Positions 37,136-46,500 of a stretch of 64,000 bases of DNA are shown here, piece by piece. Source of the DNA: Welwitschia mirabilis (Eukaryota; Gnetophyta; Gnetopsida; Welwitschiales); contig JBOZIK010000001.1 in NCBI GenBank assembly GCA_051453625.1, forward strand, positions 102,191,859 through 102,255,858, read 5' to 3'. The stretch's first letter is position 1, and each line of letters opens with the position of its first letter. The position numbers were made by a program, and so were the translations under genes. The notes beneath the pieces were generated by a model. It was not told the DNA's origin and made no database searches. It saw only the letters and a program-made list of their open reading frames with translations.

Positions 37136-37836
37136 GTTATGTTTCACATATTAAACCTAAGAAGTTTAAAGAAGCAGAAACCCATGAAAAGTGAATGATG
37201 ATCATGAAAGAGAGTTACAATAATCCAAAAGAAATGATGTATGGAAACTTGTTAAAAGGCCAAAGGACAAAAATGTTATTGGAACAAAGTGGATCTTCAA
37301 AAACAAATGTGATAAGTAAAACAATGTTATCAAAAACAAAACAAGATTAGTGGCACAAGGTTATAGCCGAATCGAAGGTATTAATGTATGTCGAACTTTT
37401 ACTCCTATAGTAAGGCTAAATAGCATTAGATTTTTTTATCTTATGCGGCCTTTAAGAATATCAAAGTGTATCAAATGGATGTAAAAAGTGCCTTTTAAAT
37501 GGAACCCTCAATGAATAAGTGTATGTAGAACAACCACAAAAGTTTATAGATCCTCACAAACATGATCATGTTTATAGACTTAAGAAGGCTTTATATGGGT
37601 TCAAGCTAGCATCAAAAGCTTCCTATGAAAAATTAGCCACATTTCTAGATGAAAATAGTTATATTCATGGAACCATAAATAGAACTTTATTTGTTAAGAA
37701 CTTTAAAAAGGATTTTATTATTATTCAAATTTATGTGGATGATATAACTTTCGGTGCCTCTAGCGAAGTTTTATCAAAAGAATTTGCTAATATCATGATA
37801 ATACACTTTGAGATGAGTACGTTTAGTGAAGGTTAA
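37136..37836 (+). pseudogene. pol: Copia reverse transcriptase, degenerate
   Basis: Reverse transcriptase copies the element RNA into DNA. Conserved blocks are NVIGTKWIFKNK, KTRLVAQGYS, a frameshifted YQMDVKSAF, then an open stretch from 37,519 with VYVEQPQKFIDPHKHDHVYR, KKALYGFKLASKA and the active site IYVDDITFGAS with both catalytic Asp of YVDD present. It ends MSTFSEG with a stop at 37,834-37,836, just before the MFLGLQIK block. At least three frame changes or stops precede the active site. Confidence 0.87.
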
Positions 37837-38676
37837 ATGTTTCTTGGCTTACAGATTAAGCGATCTAAAAATGGAATTTTATATCTTAGTCTAAATATGC
37901 AAAGGATTTGATCAAATGATTTGAATTAGAGAATGCTAAGACAACTAACACATGTATATCTACTTCTTGTAAAATTATTCTAGATGAACATAGAAAATCG
38001 GTGGATGAGAAACTTTATAGAAGTTTGATAGGAAGTTTCTTATATCTAACTGCAAGCAGACCCGATATTATGTTTAGTGTTGCTGTGTGTGTCAGATATC
38101 AAACCCAACCAAAAGAATCACACCTACAAACTGTTAAAAGAATATTAAGATATATAAAAGGCACATGTGACTTTGGATTATGGTATCCAAAAGAGACATC
38201 TTTTGATCTTGTAGGCTTTAGTGATGCAGATTGGGCTGGGTGTAAGGATGATAGAAAAAGCACAAGTGGTAATTATTTTCTATTAGGATCATGCTTAATA
38301 GGATGGGCTAGTAAAAAGCAAAACTCAATCTCCTTTCTAATAGCATAAGCTGAGTATATAGCAGCAAGGAGTTGTTGTGCTCATCTCCTTGGATGAAAGA
38401 AATGTTACAGGATTTTGATATAGATTTTGGACAAGTTCCTACTTTCTGTGATAATACTAGTGCAATTAATATCTTTAAGAACCCTATTCAATATTCTAGA
38501 ACTAAACATATTGAACTAAGACACCATTTTCTTAGAACCAAGTTAAAAAGGAAAATATTTTTATGAATTTTGGTAGTACAGATCATAAACTTACTCATAT
38601 TTTTACTAAACCCCTAAATTTTGATAATTTTCTTCATCTTCATAACAAACTGGGAGTTAATCTCTCTATCTTATGA
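37837..38676 (+). pseudogene. pol: Copia RNase H and pol C-terminus, degenerate
   Basis: RNase H removes the RNA strand during cDNA synthesis. The open stretch 38,001-38,348 carries the linker LYRSLIGSFLYLTASRPDIM, VKRILRYIKGTCDFGLWY, and the RNase H core GFSDADWAGCKDDRKSTSG with catalytic acidic residues, then WASKKQNSISF. A stop at 38,346-38,348 falls just before AEYIAA, which holds another active-site Glu. The C-terminal part follows (FCDNTSAINIFKNPIQYSRT, IELRHHFLR). Pol ends with a stop at 38,674-38,676. Confidence 0.87.
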
Positions 38677-38895
38677 ATGATTACAAGGCAGTTAAGTGAA
38701 TCTAGAATTCAGTTAACTAAATATGATCGATTAACTAGTCTGAAAACCCAGTCACCTGGACCAAGTACTGTGACCCGTGTCTTGATGCGACTGGATTTCA
38801 AACTGATCGACTGGATCTATAGGGTTACAATGTCATAGAAAAGGCAGTGGACCCAAGTTCTTTATCAAATCTCACTTTATCGGCATTTCCTTTAA
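38677..38895 (+). promoter_or_regulatory. Spacer between pol and envelope-like ORF with LTR-type motifs
   Basis: The spacer contains several CGACTGGAT/CGATTAACTAG-type words (near 38,727, 38,789 and 38,804-38,817), close to the GATCGACTGGAC and GGTCGACCAGAC words that cluster in this element's LTRs. No open frame. The motifs may be part of a regulatory or RNA-level signal for the downstream ORF; that is inference, as the region has not been compared with related elements. Confidence 0.4.
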
Positions 38896-38901
38896 AATCT
38901 A

Positions 38902-40064
38902 GTGGAGCCTAAACCCTATCCATTGTTGTCTAGCCACCTGTCTCCTTCAGATCTAGCTTTTTATTGTATGTTTTCTTATCTCGAAACTCCTGCCACGTGG
39001 TTGCAATGGTTAAGAATCCCTCTAGAAGACGATAAAAAGAGGCAACTAGCAAAGATCCTTCATATTTCTACTATTGCATGTCTAAGGAAGTAATAGAGAA
39101 GTTTGCTAAGAAGTTTAAGAAAAAGCCAGTGGGCTAAGAGAGGGTTGTTACTACCGCAGAGCTTAGGGAACTCCACGATGTGGTGCAACTCTTGCAAGAT
39201 CTGGATCTTTCTTACTTCTTTGATGTTTCAAGACCTGCCTACTCCTTTCTTACCAGGATGTTCTACAGCAATTCTTCTTTTGATCCCAACACTAATACCT
39301 TGGAAACCGTGGTTTTGGGAAAAAAGATGAGGGTTACTGCAAACTACATTGTTGCTATTGCTAATCTTTCAAGAGGATACTATGATGAGTTTTGGCCTCT
39401 TTATGACTCCATGGAAGACAAAGCAGAGGTAAAAAGGGAGTTTTGTGGTAAGTTTAACAAGTGAAGAACCATCTTTTCTACTTCTCTCCTTACCCCATTG
39501 TACAGGTTTTTGCATCTAATGTTTACCTATAATTTCTTGCCTTTGGTGGGTCATCATGATGAGACCTCCAACTATAGGGCATATTTGATGTATATGGTAG
39601 GAACTAGGCATTCTATTGATGCTCTTGCCATAATGCTAAAGAATATGGTCTCCCAGTTGGAGTAACATAGGACTGGGACTCTCTCATACTCAATGTTGAT
39701 TGCCAACATCTATTATCAGTATAGATTTTAGTTGTATCTGAAGCTAGAAACCCTTAGCCCTATGTTAGCCATTAGATGTGTGATGTTGTCTCGCATGCAT
39801 ATCTTTGCAAGATTTAAGAAATCCTCTAAATCTCTTTCTCCCAAGCAAGCCTCACCAAAGAAGACTCTTTCATACCTGAGGAGGATAGACTCTTATATCA
39901 AGCACATGAATGAAGCTCTGGTCACAGCTAGATATGAGATTGCTGATACTTCAGAGGAAGCTGGAAGCTCAGCACAGAAGGCTGCTGAAGAAGAGGAAGA
40001 AGAAGAAGAAGAAAAAGAAAATTCTAAAGAAGAATCAGGGGAGCAATCCGAGGGATCTGATTGA
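38902..40064 (+). pseudogene. Sirevirus envelope-like third ORF, degenerate
   Basis: A third reading frame of about 385 codons lies between pol and the 3' LTR. It opens at 38,902 and shifts frame near 39,060. It then runs in one frame to 40,064 with stops near 39,138, 39,464, 39,664 and 39,729. A segment with FYSNSSFDPNTNTLETVVLG and a helical region containing LRRIDSYIKHMNEALVTARY are visible, then a glutamate-rich tail (EEEEEEEEEKENSKEESGEQ). This position and the FYSN...D...T..G block are those of the plant transposon/envelope-like protein found after pol in Sireviruses. No clear signal peptide or fusion motif is seen; the protein's function in the family is unproven. Confidence 0.7.
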
Positions 40065-40134
40065 TCTTCTCTCTTTGATTGTGTTTTTCTTGTGTTTTCA
40101 TGCTTTTTTTTCTTCTATGCTTTATCATTAATGT

Positions 40135-40152
40135 CAAAACAGGGAGAAATAG
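40135..40152 (+). promoter_or_regulatory. Polypurine-rich tract after the envelope-like ORF
   Basis: CAAAACAGGGAGAAATAG, preceded by ATGT, resembles the purine block located after the last ORF in Sirevirus-type elements. A second, stronger candidate, CAAGGGGAGG, lies at 40,491-40,500 just before the gap where the 3' LTR should begin. Polypurine tracts prime plus-strand DNA synthesis. Which of the two was used cannot be decided because the LTR start is hidden. Confidence 0.5.
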
Positions 40153-40519
40153 TTAGTTGTTTGTTCAGCTCTATGTAGTTGTAATTGTTCTTGATGAGCA
40201 CTCTTTTTATTGTAATGATTAATTTTTAGTAATAAAAATGCATTTTGTTATCATTTGTATTTCACATTTTGGTGCACATCTATTTAATCATGATCTATAT
40301 TTTTTGTTATATCTTATGGATACTAAATAATTCTTGATTAAAATGTTTTTGTCACATATATTTTGAATTTTACTTGTCTTACAAATTGTACTACACATTT
40401 TTTTCATTATAGCACAAGTTATAAACTCTCTAGAAATGTCTTATTTGATATAAATGTTCAATATCACTTGCAAATTAAATGGGAATTTTTCAAGGGGAGG
40501 CTTTTCAAAAATTAATATT
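40153..40519. other. AT-rich 3' untranslated region of the Sirevirus-like element
   Basis: No ORF; T-rich sequence between the first purine block and the 817-N run 40,520-41,336. Contains the second purine tract at 40,491-40,500. The 3' LTR most likely starts inside or just before the gap. Confidence 0.6.
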
Positions 40520-41336
40520 NNNNNNNNNNNNNNNNNNNNNNNNNNNNNNNNNNNNNNNNNNNNNNNNNNNNNNNNNNNNNNNNNNNNNNNNNNNNNNNNN
40601 NNNNNNNNNNNNNNNNNNNNNNNNNNNNNNNNNNNNNNNNNNNNNNNNNNNNNNNNNNNNNNNNNNNNNNNNNNNNNNNNNNNNNNNNNNNNNNNNNNNN
40701 NNNNNNNNNNNNNNNNNNNNNNNNNNNNNNNNNNNNNNNNNNNNNNNNNNNNNNNNNNNNNNNNNNNNNNNNNNNNNNNNNNNNNNNNNNNNNNNNNNNN
40801 NNNNNNNNNNNNNNNNNNNNNNNNNNNNNNNNNNNNNNNNNNNNNNNNNNNNNNNNNNNNNNNNNNNNNNNNNNNNNNNNNNNNNNNNNNNNNNNNNNNN
40901 NNNNNNNNNNNNNNNNNNNNNNNNNNNNNNNNNNNNNNNNNNNNNNNNNNNNNNNNNNNNNNNNNNNNNNNNNNNNNNNNNNNNNNNNNNNNNNNNNNNN
41001 NNNNNNNNNNNNNNNNNNNNNNNNNNNNNNNNNNNNNNNNNNNNNNNNNNNNNNNNNNNNNNNNNNNNNNNNNNNNNNNNNNNNNNNNNNNNNNNNNNNN
41101 NNNNNNNNNNNNNNNNNNNNNNNNNNNNNNNNNNNNNNNNNNNNNNNNNNNNNNNNNNNNNNNNNNNNNNNNNNNNNNNNNNNNNNNNNNNNNNNNNNNN
41201 NNNNNNNNNNNNNNNNNNNNNNNNNNNNNNNNNNNNNNNNNNNNNNNNNNNNNNNNNNNNNNNNNNNNNNNNNNNNNNNNNNNNNNNNNNNNNNNNNNNN
41301 NNNNNNNNNNNNNNNNNNNNNNNNNNNNNNNNNNNN

Positions 41337-42925
41337 TGATGGGGCAACCAGACCCTAATGGGGTGACCAGACATGGAGCCATAAGAAACAAGGGTCAATT
41401 GGAAGAACATAAGGGTGACAGACTTCAGTGACGGTACTAGATGGGGTCGACAAGGCATTTTAAGGAATTCACTGGTCATGATGGAAATGGGATTTGTCTA
41501 ACCATTATGAACCTGTTTTTTGTCCATTAAAAGGCCTTTTACTTGCAAAAAATCCTAAAAAACTTCTCCTATATNNNNNNNNNNNNNNNNNNNNNNNNNN
41601 NNNNNNNNNNNNNNNNNNNNNNNNNNNNNNNNNNNNNNNNNNNNNNNNNNNNNNNNNNNNNNNNNNNNNNNNNNCATTATAGGTTAAGAGATGAAATAAT
41701 CTGTCACAATCTGAACCTGATCCTGTCAGTTTTTATACCCTCTTGAGGGGTTGACTAGATTCCTAAGGAGTTAACTACATCTGAAACTTACACTGAAATG
41801 AACTAAATTCAGAGGGGTTGACCAGACACATGAGGGGTCGACCAGACTTGAGCATCTAATATTTCACAGCCAATCGTCAAGACCTAAGCATCAAACTTTC
41901 ATGGCCGATCATCAAGGAATTGACTAGGTTTCTAAGAGGTCGACCAGACCTAGAGTGAAATGTTTTCATACTTTGCTAGCAAGAGGTTGTCCAGACATTT
42001 GTGAGGTCAACCAAACCTGGAGGAAAAAATAGTGTCGCAATTTTTTTTGAACAAGGAAGCGACTGGATATGTGATCGATCGGATCCTGATGGGGCAACCA
42101 GACCCTGATGGGGTGACTAGACATGGAGCCATAAGAAACAAGGGTCAATTGAAAGAACATAAGGGTGACAGACTTCAGTGACGGTACTAGATGGGGTCGA
42201 CCAGGCATTTTAAGGAATTCACTAGTCATGATGGAAATGGGATTTTTCTAACCATTATGAACCCGTTTTTTGTCCATTAAAAGGCCTTTTTACTTGCGAA
42301 AAATCCTAAAAAACTTCTCCTATATATTTGCCAAGAGTCAAAATCACTATACCACTTTTCAATTACTGTGAAATCATTGTTGTACTCATCAGTATATTCG
42401 CTACCTGACCAAAGATGAACCAAGAGTTGTTGTTATCATTGTGCACTTGGTCAAGTCAGTTGCATTGTACGCTTGTGGATTGTATCATCTTCTCAAGTAA
42501 TGTAGCAATACTATTCTTGAGCTAGAGACCGAATGAAACCAGTGCATTTCGGCACACCATTATTACCGCTTTGCTTTCTTCCTAAAGGTTGAGACTAAGC
42601 CTCAGAAAAGTCCAATTGTAAAGGTTACAAGTAAATCTGGAATACTTGAAAAGAGGTTAACAAAGATCAGAATCAGGCTTGGGTAGAAGCTAACCATTGA
42701 GAGTGGAGTAAGGGGTTTCCCGAACCACTATAAATCTTGTGTGCATTCTCATTTGGTATTTCTGTGCTTTCTATTCTTTATTTTTAAGATTAGTTTCAGT
42801 TTTATGAGTACAAGTATTTTAGTGTTTATTTCAAGTAAAGTTATTTTTGTGAATTTATTCAATTATTTTTATATCCTATTCACCCTTCCCCCTCCTCACC
42901 CTCTAGGGTTCTCGATCCTAGAAAA
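41337..42925 (+). repeat. 3' LTR of the Sirevirus-like element
   Basis: 41,675-42,925 is collinear with the 5' LTR. The fragment 41,337-41,574 repeats 42,087-42,329 almost exactly and is separated by a 100-N run, so it is either a redundant contig end or part of another LTR. GGTCGACC-type motifs occur at about 41,815-41,851, 41,938-41,950 and 42,191-42,209. TATA-like TATATAT lies at about 42,321-42,327. The end shows CCCTATTCACC-like then CTCTAGGGTTCTCGATCCTA, the usual copia LTR terminus with a degraded final CA. Confidence 0.8.
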
Positions 42926-42930
42926 CCACT

Positions 42931-43994
42931 ACAGCATAGCATGGCACATGAATATGTAAGTCCTATTACTCCTTCTTTATCTTAATGTTAAGAGCTTTCA
43001 GCTTTCTTTGTAACTCCTTAAACCTTGTCTTATCTAGAGCCTTTGTAAAATGTTTGCAAGCTAGTTGTGAGCAGAGCAAAATTGAACTAAAAGAAGACCA
43101 TCTTCTACTTGTGTGTGAATGAAATGGTAGATTTCAATATTTTTAGTATGTGCATGCATGAGTAGATTCTTGATAATGACCATAGCAAATTAAATATCAT
43201 AATGAAGTGAAATCAATCACTAAACTAAAATGGTATATTCTTTGAAAAGTTTTTTCACCCACATAAGTTGTTGACATGTTAGATGAATGACCATATAATC
43301 TGCCTTAGCTATAGGAAGTTCAATTCTAGATTGTTTTTTGATGCATCCATAAAATAAGTTATCTTCAAAAAATATTGCATAATCTATTGTTCTTTTCCTG
43401 TTATCAAAAAACCCTATCAATCTGCATCCACAAATCCTTCCAACTACATGTTATTGTTAAATTCATAACACAATCCATAATGTAATGTGCTTTTTAGATA
43501 TTTAAATATTCTTTTGATTACTAACAAATGTGCATGTTTAGGTGCTTTCATAAATCTTGAAATAACACTTACAACAAATTGAATATATGGTTTAATAGTT
43601 GTTACATATATTAAATTGCCAACCATTAATTTANNNNNNNNNNNNNNNNNNNNNNNNNNNNNNNNNNNNNNNNNNCCTTAGAACTCATAGCCAGAGGGGT
43701 AAAAATAGATTTACAAACATGCATTTGAAAATATTAAAGCATAACTTAAGCATAGTTTGATTGATTCAAGAAATTTCCATTCAATAGTTGATGAATTTTA
43801 ATACCCAAATAATAAGAAACCATACCAAGATCTAATTTCAAATTCATTTTGCATGTCAATCCTAAATTTTTTGACCATGACATCATGTGTTCCATCAAGA
43901 TTATGTCAACATAGATAACAACAAAAATGACCTTACCATCAACAAAGTTTCGATATAGTGTGTCTTCATATGAACGTTTTTCATAGGAACTCAT
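42931..43994 (-). pseudogene. pol: Minus-strand copia RT/RNase H, 5' truncated
   Basis: Reading right to left: the RT C-terminal half with VIYVDIILMEH (active site YVDD reduced to YVDI by loss of one Asp codon) and LGMVSYYLGIKIHQ at 43,746-43,994. A 42-N run (43,634-43,675) follows, then LIYVTTIKPYIQFVVSVISR and KRIFKYLKSTLHYGLCYE. RNase H remnants are YGCIKKQSRIELPIAKADYM and CQQLMWVKKLFKEYT (43,220-43,420), then the polyprotein end and 3' region down to 42,931. The RT part begins abruptly at about 44,000 beside a (CT)n tract; integrase and gag are absent. The 3' end continues at 31,606-31,670 across the inserted element. Confidence 0.8.
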
Positions 43995-44047
43995 CTCTCT
44001 CTCCTTCTCTCTATATTTCCTTCCCTCCTTCCTCCCTCTTCCTTCCT

Positions 44048-44048
<1 letters not shown>

Positions 44049-44096
<48 letters not shown>
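44049..44096 (+). repeat. (CT)n microsatellite
   Basis: A pure CT tract about 48 bp long, inside a wider pyrimidine-rich region (43,990-44,110). It adjoins the 5' truncation point of the minus-strand copia RT. Confidence 0.95.
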
Positions 44097-44101
<5 letters not shown>

Positions 44102-44111
44102 CTTTTCTTTG

Positions 44112-44272
44112 TTATAAGAGGGATCTATGTGTGTGCATTGTAAAGTATAACTTTGAAACAAAGCTAATTTGGGATTTAACATTTTTTCCCCTTCTTTTCT
44201 TTTTTATAAGAGGGGGCTATGTGTGTGCATTGTAAAAGATAACTTTGAAACAAAGCTAATTTGGGATTTAAC
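44112..44272. repeat. 92-bp tandem duplication
   Basis: The 69-bp block at 44,112-44,180 (TTATAAGAGG ... GGGATTTAAC) is repeated at 44,204-44,272 with very few changes, separated by a T/C-rich spacer. Both copies stand after a pyrimidine-rich tract, consistent with a recent slippage or unequal-exchange event. Confidence 0.9.
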
Positions 44273-44859
44273 GTAGGCTCTTAAAGACTATATGGGGTTT
44301 AATCAATACTTCTAATTAAAGGGAATAGGTAATGGAGTGTTTTAGAGATTTATTCTTACAACTATTTAAACTGCTCATGAGGTTGTGTGGGGGTATTGAA
44401 TTATTTTGGGCAACATTTGCCTTAAGAAGTGGTTCATATTATAAAGGTTGAGAGCTAAACCTTAAAGCTCTTCTTGACTTTCTTGTAAGTTTCTCTTTCT
44501 AATAAGAGCTTTGCACTATTCTGTCATGGATGTATTCCTTAGCATTAATGATTTTAACATGCTGATCTCTAAATGTCTTTTTTGTGTAACTTTTCTTTTT
44601 ACTTCTTAACATTTATAATATTTAACTTGTGTTCATATCATCATTTTACATGCGAGTGGAAAAATCACAAGGAGCAGCACTGGATAATAGAATGTCACAA
44701 TTCTTACTTAGTTTTTAATGTTATTTGTAATTATAAAAGTGTAAATTTTGATAATAAATTGGTTAATGAAACTCTAAAAGAAATCACAACAAATTATGAC
44801 TTAAAATGATTGGATTTACTTTAGAAGTAACTCTCGATAAAATATAGGAGTTTGCTCCT

Positions 44860-44892
44860 CCTTTTAAATTTTTGAAGAGATAGTGGGTAGGT
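44860..44892 (-). mobile_element. 33-bp SINE stub inside a perfect 15-bp target duplication
   Basis: TAGGAGTTTGCTCCT occurs at 44,845-44,859 and again, identical, at 44,893-44,907. Between them lie 33 bp containing TTTTGAAGAGATAGTGGGTA, which matches the poly-A-proximal end of the SINE at 9,441-9,618 (TTTTGAAGAGATAGTAGGTA). Orientation is the same (minus). This looks like a severely 5'-truncated insertion. The duplicated target is itself an AGGAG...CTCCT inverted repeat, so a chance hairpin duplication is the main alternative. Confidence 0.65.
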
Positions 44893-44907
44893 TAGGAGTT
44901 TGCTCCT

Positions 44908-45700
44908 AAAAAGTTCTACTATTTGACATTTTTTATCGCTATTCAAAATTTTGCCTATCAGATCGTAAGTGTTAGAAAAAGTTGAACCAAAAAAATTTGA
45001 TGAGAAAAATACTAAGAAAAGTGATACTGAGATCTAGAAAGCAAGAAAACATAAATGAAAAAGTTCGATAACAATTCAAAGTTTGATAAGAAAATTCTTA
45101 TCGAAAGCTAAGTGAACTTTGAAAGCTAAATAGTTGTTTGGAAACTACCAACTTTTGCCTAGCGAAGTTCCAGCAAAATCCCAACAAAAGTTGTTTTTCT
45201 CTTAAAAATCAAACTTTGCAAAATATTACTAACATAAAATGAGTTATTGACATCTGTACATAGCTTAGAAATTGTAATGCTCATCTTTAAATTATAAAGA
45301 AGTTGTCTTGCTCTTATTAAACATATTTTTTGTTCATTTTCCATTGACAAAGATAAAGAATTAGCTTGAATATATTTTTAGTAAGTTTTTAATATGAGAA
45401 GATCACATGCAAGCAGTCTAAAAATCATATACTACAATATTCATGAAAAAAGTTTTATAGGGAAAAAAACATATCGATAAAAATATCCAAGCCAATAGTA
45501 AATAGTAGTAAGTACACAAATATTAAACAACGGATCTAAGTATTTACAACAAATTCTAGTTATTTTAACGAGAGTATCCCTTTAATATGAAACTATTTGT
45601 ATTGTTACTACTTTCAAATGCATTATGACATAAAAGAATAAATAATAAAAAATATGTTATGTACAAAACAAAACATATTTACAAGTTAAACATGCTTGAA
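44908..45700. other. AT-rich intergenic sequence
   Basis: No coding region, RNA gene or repeat family is recognised. Purine-rich and A-rich words are frequent. Confidence 0.6.
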
Positions 45701-45719
45701 ATTATTTAATATGAATTAT

Positions 45720-46015
45720 ATCAAACATTAATCTCTATTCCTCTTTTTATGCTAAAAGCTTAAACAAAAAGCATGAAAACTTCCAAAGAATGCTAAAAAT
45801 GTTAAGCATAAACCTAAAAAAATGGAAACGAATGTAAAGTTAGAAAATGATAATCTTAGAATAACACTCATTTATTTATCGTGAATCATCCAAATGCCTA
45901 TAAATCAAGGGTTAGTCCAAAAATGTCTCAAAACTATTGAGACGAACTCATCTTAAACCTCTTGAAGTTTCTCCTCAGTGGAAATAAGATGGAAGTGGAC
46001 TAGAATGATGAAAAT
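45720..46015. repeat. Three-copy 330-bp repeat, copy 1
   Basis: Similar to 46,180-46,500 and 48,500-48,830, all in the same orientation. Shared words in order are GCATGAAAACT, GAATCATCCAAATGC, GCCTCAAAAC/GTCTCAAAAC, and GAAGT(T/C)T(T)CTCCT, followed by GGAAGT.(G/C)ACTAG.ATGAT. No open frame and no terminal structures noticed; family unknown. Confidence 0.6.
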
Positions 46016-46179
46016 AAGTAAAGAAAATGAAGAAAGAATGGCAAAGGTTAGTTAAAAACAGTAAGAATGCTCCAAATTTAATAGAAAGAGGAGAGAAACA
46101 AATAGGAAATCCAAGATTATATTACAATTACTTTACTTTTGTTTTAAATAATCTCATGTAAATAATAATTCCATGAAAA

Positions 46180-46500
46180 ACTATCAAATATTAAGCTTTG
46201 CTCCTATTTCAATGCTAAAAACTTGATAGAAAAGCATGAAAACTCTTAAAGGTTGAAAATGCTAAGCACAAATATGAAAATTAGAAATCAATATAGATTA
46301 GGGAAAAGATAAATTTATTCAATTGATAATAACAAGCTTTTATTCATCTTGAATCATCCAAATGCTTACTAGTTGATGCTTTAGCCCAAAATGCCTCAAA
46401 ACTTGCAAAGTGGACATATCTCAAACCTTTTGAAGTCTTCTCCTAAGTGAAAAGGATATGGAAGTCCACTAGGATGATGTAGAATGATGAGAAGTAAGAA
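46180..46500. repeat. Three-copy 330-bp repeat, copy 2
   Basis: Follows copy 1 at a distance of about 460 bp, so the first two may be a diverged tandem pair. Same word order as copy 1 and the best match to copy 3 in the TTGAATCATCCAAA segment. Confidence 0.6.

Larger units (their letters stand above)
31671..42925 (+). mobile_element. Sirevirus-like Ty1/copia element, nested, degenerate
   Basis: An element of about 11 kb with LTRs near both ends, gag, protease, integrase, RT, RNase H in copia order, and an envelope-like ORF after pol. The left end begins TGTTGAG at 31,671; the right LTR ends near 42,925 after CCCTCTAGGGTTCTCGATCC. Left flank AAACT (31,666-31,670) and right CCACT (42,926-42,930) may be a decayed 5-bp target duplication. 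It sits inside the 3' region of a minus-strand copia element. Gag with a coiled coil between two knuckles, plus a third ORF, are Sirevirus features. All genes are broken, so it is not autonomous. Confidence 0.8.

Noticed and set aside
39103-39330. A separate protein in another frame within the envelope-like ORF
   Set aside because: It overlaps the better-supported frame carrying the FYSN...G block; the alternative frame has chance composition.
43958-44182. Ser/Leu-repeat and Arg/Glu-repeat proteins at 44 kb, and similar ones at 24.6 kb
   Set aside because: They are translations of (CT)n or (AG)n microsatellites with no other coding features.
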